A stretch of 64,000 nucleotides of DNA from Nonomuraea harbinensis (GCF_019396385.1 NZ_JAHKRN010000001.1:342344-406343), one strand, 5' to 3'. Positions 7,876-16,080 are shown, numbered from the stretch's first letter. The notes: generated by a model not told the origin, from the letters alone. Made by a program: numbers and translations.

Positions 7876-9674
7876 CGACCGGCAGGCGGGTGGCTCTCGC
7901 CGCCTGGCGGCTGGCCTGGCGGTTCGCGGCGCGTACGACCATCGCCCAGCTCGTGCTCACGGTGCTGGGCGCGGGTGCGCCGGTCGCCGTCGCCTGGCTG
8001 ACGAAGATCGTCTTCGATCAGCTGAGCGCCCCCGGCGGGCCCGCGGACCTGACGGGGCCGATCGCCGGCCTGGTCGCCGCGGGCATCCTGACGGCCCTGC
8101 TGGCGCAGGTGCTGCGCTACCTGCGGGCCGAACAGGGACGGATCGTCGCACTCGCCGCCCTCGACCAGCTCTACGCGGCGGTCAACCGGCTGGTCGGTCT
8201 GGGACGGTTCGAGGACCCGCAGTTCGCGGACCGGTTGCGCTTCGCCCGTCACGCCGGCGGCTCAGGACCGGCCGAGATCGTGGCCGTGAGCCTGAACCTG
8301 CTGCAGCAAGTCCTGGTGACCGCCGGGTTCGTCGTCTCACTGGTCACCGTCAGCCCCGTTCTGGCGGTCGTCGTCCTGGTCGGCGCGCTCCCCGCGGTCG
8401 GCGCCGAGTTCGCGCTCGCCCGCCGGCGGGCCGAGACCATGAACACCGTGGGGCCGCACGAACGGCGCGAGCTGTTCTACGGCCAGCTGCTGTCCGACGT
8501 CGAGGCGGCCACCGAGGTGCGGCTGTTCGGCGTCGGCTCCTTCCTCCGGGGACGGATGCTCGGCGAACGCCGTACCGCGAACCGGGTGGAGCGGGCCATG
8601 GACCGGCGGGCCCTGAGCACGGAGGCGCTGCTGACCATGCTCTCGACCGGGGTGGCGGGCGGCTGCCTGGTCTGGGTGGTCAACGCCGCGGCCGCCGGAA
8701 CGGTCACCGTCGGTGACGTGGCCATGCTGGTCGCCGCGGTGGCCGCGGTGCAGGCGGCGCTGCTCGGCGTCGTGCGCGACCTGGCCGGAGCGCACACCCA
8801 GCTGCTGATGTTCGGTCACTACCTCGCCGTCGTGGAAGCGGAGCAGGACCTGCCGGTGCCGGCCCGTCCCCGTCCGGTGGAACCGTTGCGGCACGGCATC
8901 GAGCTGCGGGACGTCTGGTTCCGCTACCGGGAGGACCTCCCGTGGGTGCTGCGCGGCGTCACCGTGACGATCCCGAAGGGCCGGGCGGTGGCCCTCGCCG
9001 GATACAACGGCGCCGGCAAGAGCACGATCATCAAGCTCCTGTGCCGCTTCTACGACCCGGACCGCGGCGAGATCCTCTGGGACGGCGTCAACCTGCGCGA
9101 CCTCGACCCGGCGCAGCTGCGCGCCCGGATCGCGGGCGTCTTCCAGGACTTCGTCTCCTACGAGCTGTCGGCCGCCGAGAACATCGGCATCGGTGACGCG
9201 GAGGCCCTGACGGACCGGCCACGCATCGAGGCCGCCGCGCGGGACGCGGGGGTGCACGACATCCTCAGCGGGCTCCCGCACGGGTACGACACGCTGCTCA
9301 GCCGCATCTACTTCGCCGGCGACGAGCTCAACGGGACGACCCCGGGCACCACGCTCTCCGGCGGGCAGTGGCAACGGGTCGCCATCGCCCGCAGCTTCCT
9401 GCGCGGCGGCCGTGACCTGCTCATCCTCGACGAGCCGAGCGCCCGCCTCGACGCCGAGGCCGAACACGAGATCCACCAGGGCTTCCGGCGGTTGCGCGAC
9501 GGCGGCACCAGCCTGCTGGTGTCGCACCGGCTCGGCACGATCCGGGACGCGGACCTGATCCTGGTGCTCGACGGCGGCACCGTGGCGCAAGCCGGACGGC
9601 ACGACGAGCTGGTCGAGGCAGGAGGGCTCTACGCCGAGCTGTTCTCCCTCCAAGCCGCCGGATATCGGGATTGA
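7872..9674 (+). CDS. ABC transporter, fused membrane and ATPase domains (peptide exporter type)
   Basis: A 600-residue half-transporter. The six-helix exporter domain covers about residues 10-330. The nucleotide-binding domain has Walker A GYNGAGKST (about 377-385), a Q-loop (GVFQDFVSY), the signature LSGGQWQRV (about 495), Walker B LLILDEPSA (about 517) and an H-loop SHRLG. There is no N-terminal C39 peptidase domain, so it cannot trim a leader itself. The next gene but one encodes a separate signal peptidase. It starts inside the thioredoxin stop codon (GTGA overlap). The best guess for cargo is the Cys-rich peptide encoded 104 bp downstream. Confidence 0.9.
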   Translation: MTTGRRVALAAWRLAWRFAARTTIAQLVLTVLGAGAPVAVAWLTKIVFDQLSAPGGPADLTGPIAGLVAAGILTALLAQVLRYLRAEQGRIVALAALDQLYAAVNRLVGLGRFEDPQFADRLRFARHAGGSGPAEIVAVSLNLLQQVLVTAGFVVSLVTVSPVLAVVVLVGALPAVGAEFALARRRAETMNTVGPHERRELFYGQLLSDVEAATEVRLFGVGSFLRGRMLGERRTANRVERAMDRRALSTEALLTMLSTGVAGGCLVWVVNAAAAGTVTVGDVAMLVAAVAAVQAALLGVVRDLAGAHTQLLMFGHYLAVVEAEQDLPVPARPRPVEPLRHGIELRDVWFRYREDLPWVLRGVTVTIPKGRAVALAGYNGAGKSTIIKLLCRFYDPDRGEILWDGVNLRDLDPAQLRARIAGVFQDFVSYELSAAENIGIGDAEALTDRPRIEAAARDAGVHDILSGLPHGYDTLLSRIYFAGDELNGTTPGTTLSGGQWQRVAIARSFLRGGRDLLILDEPSARLDAEAEHEIHQGFRRLRDGGTSLLVSHRLGTIRDADLILVLDGGTVAQAGRHDELVEAGGLYAELFSLQAAGYRD

Positions 9675-9725
9675 CCCGGACCTGAATGGATCTTTACTGT
9701 AGGTCGAAACGGGTCAAGATCGGGC

Positions 9726-9741
9726 GACGCCTACCGGCGTC
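9726..9741. promoter_or_regulatory. Perfect 6-bp inverted repeat upstream of the Cys-rich peptide gene
   Basis: GACGCC-TACC-GGCGTC lies 38 bases before the peptide start codon, in the 104-bp gap after the exporter. It could be an operator or an RNA hairpin setting higher expression of the peptide than of the exporter; there is no U-run after it. Confidence 0.4.
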
Positions 9742-9778
9742 AAGGAAACGGCCCGTGAACCTCACAAGGGAGTAGAGC

Positions 9779-9985
9779 ATGCTGCGACTCTTCAACACCC
9801 TCGGCGACCGTATGTTGTCGGCTTTCGTGCCCAAGGTCACCGCTCAAGCCGCCTGCACGACCTGGAAGGAATTCTGCTACTGCAGCGGCGTCTATTCCAT
9901 CTCCCGGTGGTGCGACCGCGGTTGCGACAGCAGCCAGACGACCTGCGGGCCCTGCAACGTAAGAGGGGCCAAGTACAGCTGCTAG
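9779..9985 (+). CDS. Cys-rich secreted peptide precursor (fulvocin C-like bacteriocin candidate)
   Basis: 68 residues from ATG at 9779 behind AAGGGAGTAGAGC. Residues 1-24 form a cysteine-free, amphipathic leader ending VTAQA, which resembles an AxA signal peptidase site. Residues 25-68 hold eight Cys (26, 33, 35, 45, 49, 56, 59, 68), several Trp/Tyr residues and a C-terminal Cys. Fulvocin C of Myxococcus is a bacteriocin of about 45 residues with eight Cys in four disulfides. Related proteins in databases are, as I recall, called fulvocin C-related and occur near MauE and TlpA genes. The neighbours (MauE, TlpA, exporter, S26 peptidase) fit oxidation, export and cleavage. It could instead be a modified RiPP, but no maturase is seen. 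Codon choice is less GC-rich than its neighbours. Confidence 0.8.
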   Translation: MLRLFNTLGDRMLSAFVPKVTAQAACTTWKEFCYCSGVYSISRWCDRGCDSSQTTCGPCNVRGAKYSC

Positions 9986-10064
9986 CCGACACGTAGGGCG
10001 CGAGTGGCCGCCGGCCCGGAGCCGGTGGCCGCTTCCGCGTCAGCGCTCCCTGAACCCCGCACCG

Positions 10065-10511
10065 ATGAGTGAGGCGCCTTCCGTGCAGGTCGTGATCGCA
10101 GTGCTCCTGGCCGGTGCCGGCGTGGCGGCCCTCGCCGCGGTGCTGCGGCGCAGGTTCGTGCTGGCCACGGTCGCGGGCTTCAGCATGGCGCCCACCTTGC
10201 GTCCCGGCGACCGTCTCCTCGTACGCCGCGCGCCCCTGTCACGCCTGAGCGTGGGCGACATCGTGGTGGTCGTGCCGGACGCCCGGATGGCGGACCCGCG
10301 CCACCCCGCGGGGTACGTGATCAAACGGCTGGCCGCCGTACCGGGGGACCCCGTACCGGATCACGTACCGTCGCCCGCGCACGAACGCATCCCACCGGGC
10401 CGGATGGCGATCCTGGGAGACAACCCCGACGCCAGCCGCGACTCGCGGGACTACGGCCTGGTCACCCAGGAGCAGCTCGTCGGCGTCGTCGTACGCGCCA
10501 TCGGCACCTGA
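10065..10511 (+). CDS. S26 family signal peptidase
   Basis: 148 residues. One N-terminal membrane helix (VVIAVLLAGAGVAALAAVL) is followed by the S26 boxes: GFSMAPTLRPGDRLLV with nucleophile Ser40, GYVIKRLAAVPGD with general base Lys87, and GDNPDASRDSRDYG near the C-terminus. It is much shorter than a housekeeping LepB and has no C-terminal anchor. It lies 79 bases after the Cys-rich peptide gene on the same strand. The leader of that peptide ends in an AxA-like site, so a dedicated leader-removing role is likely. Confidence 0.9.
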   Translation: MSEAPSVQVVIAVLLAGAGVAALAAVLRRRFVLATVAGFSMAPTLRPGDRLLVRRAPLSRLSVGDIVVVVPDARMADPRHPAGYVIKRLAAVPGDPVPDHVPSPAHERIPPGRMAILGDNPDASRDSRDYGLVTQEQLVGVVVRAIGT

Positions 10512-10619
10512 ACCCCTGACGCCGATTCTGCGGCGAGAATTCTCGCGGAACCTGTCGAGGATCGGTGCCGCCCGTTCGTCACCCGGACGACGCAGTTCTG
10601 TCGACCACGAGGAGTGACG

Positions 10620-10985
10620 ATGAAGTACGCGATGCTGATCTTCGGCGACGACCGCGAGTGGAGCGGGCTGTCCCCGGCCGAGGAGCAGGACGCGATGAAG
10701 CAGGTCTACGACTGGTACGAGCGGTGGCAGCCGACCGGCAAGATCGCTGACGGCGGCGCCGAGCTGCAGCCCCGGGAGACGGCGAAGACCGTGCGCGCCG
10801 ACGGGACCGGTCAGCCGATGATCAGCGACGGGCCGTACCTGGAACTCAAGGAGGTCATCGGCGCGGTCGTCATGCTGGAGTGCGACGACGTCGACGAGGC
10901 CGCGCGGATCGCGGCCACCTGGCCGCTCACGGCCGGCATGAGCGCGCTGGAGGTCCGTCCGGTGATGAGCCGCGAACAGCTCTGA
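10620..10985 (+). CDS. YCII-related (DGPF) protein
   Basis: 121 residues from the ATG at 10620, spaced correctly after GAGGAG; a GTG two codons earlier is less likely. The ferredoxin-like YCII fold shows MKYAMLIFGDD at the N-terminus and ISDGPYLELKEVIGAVVMLECDDVDEAARIA, the DGPF-type signature (here DGPY). Such proteins are the conserved genomic partners of ECF42 sigma factors. The ECF42 gene is next door, but it is convergent rather than downstream on the same strand. Confidence 0.9.
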   Translation: MKYAMLIFGDDREWSGLSPAEEQDAMKQVYDWYERWQPTGKIADGGAELQPRETAKTVRADGTGQPMISDGPYLELKEVIGAVVMLECDDVDEAARIAATWPLTAGMSALEVRPVMSREQL

Positions 10986-11000
10986 CGCTGGGCGCCGGTC

Positions 11001-12209
11001 TCACAGCCGGCGCCCCAGCTCACCCACTCGACGCGACATCAGCTCCCGTTCGGCCGGGTTCGTCGCCAGCTCCAGAGCCCGCTCCGCCGCCGTCAGCGCC
11101 TCGGCCGTACGGTCGAGCGCGGCCAGCAGGTCGGCCCGGGCGGCGTGCCACAGGTGATAGCCGGCGAGCCGGGCCCCGAGCGCGTCGACCTCGTCCAGCG
11201 CCGGAGCCGGGCCCACCGCGAACCGCGTGGCCACCGCCCGGTTCAGCAGCACCACCGGAGACGGGTCCAACGCGTACAGCCGGTCGTACAACCCCCGCAC
11301 GCCGGCCCAGTCGGTGGCCTCGTACGAGACGGCCAGGGCGTGGAGCGCGGCGATGCCCGCCTGCACCTGGTACGGCCCGGGCCGGCCCTGGCGCACCGCC
11401 GCCCGCAGCCGCAGCGCCGCCCGTCCGATCGCCGCCCTGTCCCACAGTCGCCGGTCCTGCCGGCCGAGCAGCACGATGCGGCCCCGCGAGTCGAACCGCG
11501 CGTCGACGCGGGCTTGGTGCAGCTCCAGCAACGCCGCCAGACCCGCGGCCTCCGGCTCACGGGGCAGCAGCCCGGCGAGCTGGCGCGCCAGCTCGACCCC
11601 CTCGCGGGCCAGCTCGCGCCGCTGGGCGGACCGGCCACTGGGCAGATAGCCCTCGTTGAACACGAGATAGATCACCGCGAGCACGGTCGGCAGCCGGTCG
11701 ACGTACTCATGCGGCTGGGGCACCTCGAACCGGATGCCGCGCTTCCGCAGCTGACGCTTGGCCCGGGAGAGCCGCTGCGCCATCGTCGGCAGCGGCACCA
11801 GGAACGCGGCCGCGATCTCGGCCGTACTCAGGCCACCGGCGGCGTACAGCGTCAGCGCGACCCGGGCCGGCTCGGGGAGGTCTGGATGGCAACACGCGAA
11901 CACCATCGCCAGCCGATCGTCCACGCCCGGTTCAGGCGGCGCTTCCGCCGCCAGCCGCGCCATCTTCTCCCGGCCGACGGCGTCACGGCGCAGCCGGTCC
12001 AGCGCCCTGCGCCAGCCCGTGGTGACCAGCCAGCCGGTGGGGCTGTCCGGCACACCCTCGTCGGGCCAGCGCCTGAGCGCCTCGGCCAGCGCGTCCGACA
12101 ACCCCTCTTCGGCCCGGTCGAAGTCGCCGAGCCGCCGGCTGAGCGCGCCGAGCATGCCGGCCGCGTCCGTCCGCCAGATCCGGTCCAGCAGTTCCGCCAC
12201 GTCACTCAC
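11001..12209 (-). CDS. ECF42-type RNA polymerase sigma factor with C-terminal TPR-like extension
   Basis: About 402 residues from the GTG at 12209 (VSDVAELLDRIW); a TTG at 12224 is possible. Regions 2 and 4 are in the first 170 residues (FDRAEEGLSDALAEALRRW; LSTAEIAAAFLVPLPTMAQRLSRAKRQLR). The long C-terminal half, needed for activity in ECF42 factors, contains LVFNEGYLPSG, a variant of the DNAFNEGY family motif, and helical repeats such as LLNRAVATRFAVGPAPALDEVD. It ends 15 bases from the YCII gene, tail to tail. Confidence 0.9.
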   Translation of the reverse strand: MSDVAELLDRIWRTDAAGMLGALSRRLGDFDRAEEGLSDALAEALRRWPDEGVPDSPTGWLVTTGWRRALDRLRRDAVGREKMARLAAEAPPEPGVDDRLAMVFACCHPDLPEPARVALTLYAAGGLSTAEIAAAFLVPLPTMAQRLSRAKRQLRKRGIRFEVPQPHEYVDRLPTVLAVIYLVFNEGYLPSGRSAQRRELAREGVELARQLAGLLPREPEAAGLAALLELHQARVDARFDSRGRIVLLGRQDRRLWDRAAIGRAALRLRAAVRQGRPGPYQVQAGIAALHALAVSYEATDWAGVRGLYDRLYALDPSPVVLLNRAVATRFAVGPAPALDEVDALGARLAGYHLWHAARADLLAALDRTAEALTAAERALELATNPAERELMSRRVGELGRRL

Positions 12210-12384
12210 CGCACCAGTCTGCAATCCTCACCGTACGGAGCGGTCACGCCTACCGCGGACGCAGTAGATTCGCCGTTCGTGCGGCGTCCGCGGTAGGGAG
12301 AGATGTCTCCGTCAGCGGGATGACCGGCGGCGGGTCCAGCGGACATAGTTCTTGGCGTCCAAGCGGGAAGCGGAGGAGCGCCTC

Positions 12385-12795
12385 ATGTCCGTCCTACTCG
12401 ACCTCGCCGCACAGGTGGCCTCGCCCGTGTGTACGACACCGGCGGAATGCGCGGACCAGGGTGTCGATACGTTCCTCGGAACCCCTGAACGCGTCTGGGC
12501 CAGCGTGGCCGCACTGGTGGCGGTGGGCGGTGTGGTCATCGGCTGGCCGGCGTGGCGCTCCGTCCGCCGGGCAGGCAGCGGCGGGAGGAGGAGAGCCATC
12601 GCGGCCCTGGTGATGGGGCTCGTCGGCGGGCTCAACGGCGCGGTGAAACTGGCCGTCGCCGACGGCGGTCTCGGCACCGGCAACGGAGTGTTCGGGGCGG
12701 CCATGGCCCTGGCGCTGGGGCTGGCCGGCGCGGCCCTCGGCGGGCTGGCCCTGGCCCGCTCCCGCCCCTCACCGGTCACGCCGCCACTAAATTGA
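12385..12795 (+). CDS. Small membrane protein, DUF6223-like
   Basis: 136 residues from the ATG at 12385, after GGAGGAGCGCCTC. It has a short lumenal N-terminus with two Cys (VCTTPAEC) and three hydrophobic segments (VAALVAVGGVVIGW, AIAALVMGLVGGLNGAVKLAV, GAAMALALGLAGAALGGLALA). Gly-rich helices and the RRAGSGGRRR linker match a small actinobacterial membrane family of unknown function. It lies just upstream of the acetyltransferase, with a 4-base gap, so the two are probably co-transcribed. Confidence 0.7.
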   Translation: MSVLLDLAAQVASPVCTTPAECADQGVDTFLGTPERVWASVAALVAVGGVVIGWPAWRSVRRAGSGGRRRAIAALVMGLVGGLNGAVKLAVADGGLGTGNGVFGAAMALALGLAGAALGGLALARSRPSPVTPPLN

Positions 12796-12799
12796 CCGC

Positions 12800-13348
12800 A
12801 TGACCGAACTCGGACCCGTCGCCTGGCCGCCCGCCCCCATCAAGACCGAGCGGCTCGTCCTCCGTGAGCCCGAGGCCCGGGACCGTACAGCGATCATCGA
12901 GCTGTTCACCTCGCCCGAGGTGGGCACCTACATCGGTGGCCCTCGACCGCGTGACGAGTTCGAGCGCGCGTTGCCTGCCGTGCCCCGGCGCCGCCCCGGC
13001 CTTTTCGTGGCTGATCTCGACGAGTCGATGATCGGCATCGTCGACATCAAACGGCGCGACGCCGACCGTCCGGGTCGCGTCCGTCCGGACGGCGGTGAGG
13101 TCGAGCTCGGTTACATGTTCCTGCCGGAGGCGTGGGGACACGGGTACGCCGCCGAGGCGTGCGCGGCGGCACTCGACTGGGTCGCCGACGCGCTTCCCCG
13201 CGAGCCGGTGGTGCTCACCACCCAGACCGCCAACGACCGCTCGATGCGCCTCGCGGCGAAGCTGGGGTTCACCGAGGTGGCACGGTTCGAGGAGTACGAC
13301 GCCGAGCAGTGGTTCGGCGTGTGGATCCCGATCACACTGTCCGGTTGA
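12800..13348 (+). CDS. GNAT family N-acetyltransferase (RimJ/RimL-like)
   Basis: 182 residues. The Acetyltransf_3 pattern is clear: IKTERLVLREPEARDR at the N-terminus, EVELGYMFLPEAWGHGYAAEACAAALDW for the acetyl-CoA-binding beta4-alpha3 loop, then TANDRSMRLAAKLGFTEV at the end. The acceptor is unknown. The last codons and stop fall in the first unit of a 33-bp tandem duplication, so the C-terminus was probably altered recently. Confidence 0.88.
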   Translation: MTELGPVAWPPAPIKTERLVLREPEARDRTAIIELFTSPEVGTYIGGPRPRDEFERALPAVPRRRPGLFVADLDESMIGIVDIKRRDADRPGRVRPDGGEVELGYMFLPEAWGHGYAAEACAAALDWVADALPREPVVLTTQTANDRSMRLAAKLGFTEVARFEEYDAEQWFGVWIPITLSG

Positions 13349-13404
13349 TCAGAGCCAGTACGGCCGGCCGCGTCCGGTTGATCAGGGCCAGTACGGCCGG
13401 CCGC
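13339..13404. repeat. Two tandem copies of a 33-bp unit spanning the acetyltransferase stop
   Basis: Units 13339-13371 and 13372-13404 are identical except for one A/G change (CAGAGCC versus CAGGGCC). Each contains GTCCGGTTGATCAG, so the stop codon is duplicated. It looks like a recent slippage or recombination scar beside the collapsed two-component genes. Confidence 0.85.
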
Positions 13405-13439
13405 ATCACGCCCGCGTGGCACAGGAGCCCCGGCGGCCG

Positions 13440-13790
13440 TCTCCAGCACGAACAGGCGCTCGCCGGCCTGGTCGCGGCTCTGGCCCTGGTGCGGGGCGCC
13501 ATCCCGTTCGCCGCGTCACAGACGGTGGTCGACTTCGCGTTCACCGGGCTGATCACGCTCGCGCCCTGGCTCGCGGACCGCGGAGCTGCGGTTCCTGCCG
13601 GGCCTCGATGGAGTTCCCGCGGCCGGGGCCCCGTCCTTCCCTGGCCCGGCTCGGCGACATGCGTGCCGCCGGCGTGCTGGTCGAGCTGACGGTCACAGGC
13701 TCGGTCGGCGGACTGCCGCCGGCGGTCAACCTGGCCGCCTACCGGATCGCTCAGGAGTCCCTCACGAACGTCATGCGGCACGCCACGGGG
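13440..13790 (+). pseudogene. Remnant of a NarL-type sensor histidine kinase
   Basis: Two frames carry pieces of one kinase. 13444 to about 13600 reads LAGLVAALALVRGAIPFAAS, a membrane or sensor part. A second frame to 13790 reads ARLGDMRAAGVLVELTVTG and NLAAYRIAQESLTNVMRHATG, the N-box region of the HATPase domain of HisKA_3 kinases. The H-box, G-boxes and much of the sensor are missing. The frame then runs straight into response-regulator sequence. Confidence 0.75.
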
Positions 13791-14226
13791 CGCCAAGGTC
13801 CTGATACTCACCACCTTCGACGACGACGCCCTCGTCCACGACGCGCTGCGCGCCGGCGCCAGCGGGTTCCTCCTCAAGGACGTGGACCCTCCCGACCTCG
13901 TCCATGCCTGCCGGACCGTCGTCCGTGACGAGGCGCTGCTCGCGCCGGCCATCACCCGCAGGCTCATCGAACGGTTCCTCGCCACCCCGCCTCCGGGCCG
14001 CCCGCCGGCCGCGTTCTCCCGGCTGACGGCGCGCGAGCTCGAGGTGTTCACGCTGATGGCTCGGGGCCTGGACAACCAGGAGGTCGCCGACCGGCTGGTG
14101 ATCTCCGCCACGACCGTACGGACGCATATCACCCGCATACTCGCCAAACTCGGTCTGCGCGACCGGGTGCACGCCGTGGTCCTCGGCTACGAGTCCGGGC
14201 TGGTCCGCCCCGGCGAGGGCGGCTGA
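13791..14226 (+). pseudogene. Response regulator of the NarL/FixJ family lacking its N-terminal receiver half
   Basis: Reading from 13792: AKVLILTTFDDDALVHDALRAGASGFLLKD (end of a receiver domain, with the conserved Thr and Lys positions), then a full LuxR-type HTH (LTARELEVFTLMARGLDNQEVADRLVISATTVRTHITRILAKLGLRDR region, about 14024-14160). The first half with the phospho-accepting Asp is absent, joined directly to kinase sequence at about 13790. That is the signature of one deletion removing the end of the kinase and the start of the regulator. Confidence 0.8.
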
Positions 14227-14692
14227 TCAGATCCGCTCCTTGCGCTTCGGCAGCGCAAGGCATCCCCGACGGGCCCTCAGCACTGACACAGACTGCAAGA
14301 GACGCCGATCCGCCTCAGGCGGAAGCAGTCGCAGTTGGTCCACTGCGACCCCGTCACGCGCGCCGCAAGCTGATCAGCCCGCTGCCGTTGATCGGACCTT
14401 ACAGCGAAAGCACTCCTGGAGCGCTTTTCAGTACTGCCACTTCTCATTTCGGCGGTGCCTGGTCGGCTCCGGCTCCTCGCCCCGCAGCAGGGTCAGCCGC
14501 ACGCGCTGCCGGGCCTTCCGCTCAGCGATGTTCGCGTCTTTCCCGATGCCCTCATAGGACCCGCCGACGTCATGCCTGAAGCGGCGGCCGTCCTGCTCCT
14601 GAATGCGTAACGGCATGGTGTTATCGGTCCGGCTCACACCGGGAATTCTGGCAGCCGCACAGATGCACATGCCACCACCTGTTGCCGGCAAA
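14227..14692. other. Gene-poor stretch before the oldest att remnant
   Basis: About 465 bases with no convincing gene. A minus-strand frame (14428-14709) exists but has no ribosome site or recognisable family. It may be debris of a mobile element, since the degraded tRNA-Phe/att sequence follows at once. Confidence 0.35.
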
Positions 14693-14772
14693 CGCCCCGG
14701 GAGCGACAATCGCTACGGGGCATTCTTGCTGTTCAGACGAGGTGGTCAGGGGCGGGGCCGAACCGCCGATCC
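14693..14772 (-). repeat. Degraded tRNA-Phe 3' end plus terminator (ghost attachment site)
   Basis: The hairpin GCCCCG...CGGGGC (14693-14722) followed by GAGGTGGTCAGGGGCGGGG and CGAACCGCCGAtCC (14739-14772) matches the 3' end and terminator of the intact tRNA-Phe at 41490-41563, with several changes. It also matches the copy at 27511-27605. Similarity stops before the anticodon stem. Inferred to be the outer boundary left by an older integration at tRNA-Phe. Confidence 0.75.
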
Positions 14773-14784
14773 GCGGCAACGTGA

Positions 14785-15090
14785 TCAGTCGACGCACATC
14801 GCGTTATGGGTGGACTCGAAGACCCATGTGCCGCCACCTGGAGAGGAATAGATCAACAGCGTGCTATAGGTCCCAGGGGTGCAGTCGTGGCCGACCGCGA
14901 GGACGTCTTGTCGAGCCCGCTGTTCGGCCGCCGCTAACCCGGCCGCGTAGGTGTTGCCCGCCCCCCGACCAGTGGCGCTGCGGGGGGTGTCATAGCCATC
15001 GGCGTGCGCGGCCAAGGGCGCGGTCGCCAGGCCGACCGCCACCACCGCTGAGACGAGACCGAGCCGGCGGAGCCAACTGACTTTCTGCAT
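14785..15090 (-). CDS. Small secreted protein of unknown function
   Basis: 101 residues from the ATG at 15090 (MQKVSWLRRLG), preceded by GGAGAAGC. A Sec signal peptide (LVSAVVAVGLATAPLAAHA, cleavage about residue 30) leads to a mature part of about 70 residues. That part holds DGYDTPRSATGRGAGNTYAAGL, GHDCTPGTYSTLLIYSSPGGGTW and a terminal MCVD, with two Cys likely to form one disulfide. I do not recognise the family. It lies at the inner edge of the ghost att site. Confidence 0.65.
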   Translation of the reverse strand: MQKVSWLRRLGLVSAVVAVGLATAPLAAHADGYDTPRSATGRGAGNTYAAGLAAAEQRARQDVLAVGHDCTPGTYSTLLIYSSPGGGTWVFESTHNAMCVD

Positions 15091-15534
15091 GCTTCTCCGA
15101 AACGCATGGCCAAGGGCACTCTGGGGAGTCAGTCTTCGATTGTTCGTACGGGCCGGTTTCCGCACCCGATGATGTAAGTTTCATCCGCCGTTGGAAGTCA
15201 TGCGGGGCAAGTGGAACGGCGGGCAGCTAATGCGCGGACGCCCTCAAGCTCGGTGGTTCATGGTGCTGCCCGGGGCCTGTATCGGAAGTCGGTCGGGAGT
15301 CGCTGAGCTGTGGCGGTCAACCCACCCGACCGGTTTCCTGCGATCTCCTGGTCGATCTTCACGTAGAGTGCGATCAAGAGGGTCCAGAGGCTTGTCCTCA
15401 TGTACGGATCATTGAGGCCCTCGCTCCTGTCGCGGGCCGGAACTCGGGATCTCCTCCTCCGGATGACCGCCGATCACACCATCTGACAAAGCGGGCTGGG
15501 CCGCGTCCATGTCCGAGACGTACGAAGGCGGTCG
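15091..15534. other. Gene-free stretch
   Basis: About 440 bases between two divergently read small genes. It holds their promoters; I see no RNA gene, and the frames present lack ribosome sites and homology. Confidence 0.35.
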
Positions 15535-16080
15535 ATGAAGCGCTACATCCTGACCGGCACCCCTGGAGCCGGGAAGACGACGATCCTGCGTTGGCTGGAG
15601 TGTGACGGCTACACCGTCGTCGAAGAGGCGGCGACGGACGTCATCGCCCTGGAGCAGGCTCGGGGTGAACCCGAGCCGTGGACGAAGCCGTCCTTCGTGG
15701 GGGCGATCGCCGCCTTGCAGTGCCGACGGCAGGAACAGGCCGCGGCCCTTCCCGGAGATGTACAGATCTACGATCGATCGCCCGTCTGCACCTACGCCCT
15801 GGCCACTTACCTCGGCCATCCTGTCTCTCCGGCTCTGTCCCACGAATTGGAGCGCATCCAAGCTCAGCAGATCTACGCCAAGAAGGTGTTCTTCGTTCAG
15901 AGCCTCGGGTTCGTCACGCCGACCGACGCGCGATCGATCACCTTCGAGGAGTCCCTGCGATTCGAGCAGATCCACCAGGACACCTACACCTCACTCGGCT
16001 ACGAGTGCGTGCCGATCGCTCCAGGCCCGCTGCCGGACCGGGTGGCGACGGTCAAGAAGCTGCTCGAAGCCGCATCTTGA
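15535..16080 (+). CDS. AAA family ATPase / P-loop nucleotide kinase-like (AAA_28)
   Basis: 181 residues. Walker A GTPGAGKTT lies at residues 8-16, followed by VVEEAATDVI, the lid-like QRQEQA segment, YDRSPVCTYALA (about residues 80-91, Walker-B-like) and a C-terminal region ending in LLEAAS. Proteins of this small family (AAA_28) resemble shikimate or adenylate kinases and are often annotated only as ATPases. The substrate is unknown. Confidence 0.85.
   Translation: MKRYILTGTPGAGKTTILRWLECDGYTVVEEAATDVIALEQARGEPEPWTKPSFVGAIAALQCRRQEQAAALPGDVQIYDRSPVCTYALATYLGHPVSPALSHELERIQAQQIYAKKVFFVQSLGFVTPTDARSITFEESLRFEQIHQDTYTSLGYECVPIAPGPLPDRVATVKKLLEAAS

Noticed and set aside
9726..9741. Terminator of the exporter gene
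   Set aside because: The 6-bp stem has no U-run, and the peptide and peptidase genes probably share the transcript.
15191..15415. Small plus-strand gene after the secreted protein
   Set aside because: No ribosome site, no homology and Arg/Ser-rich composition; likely chance.
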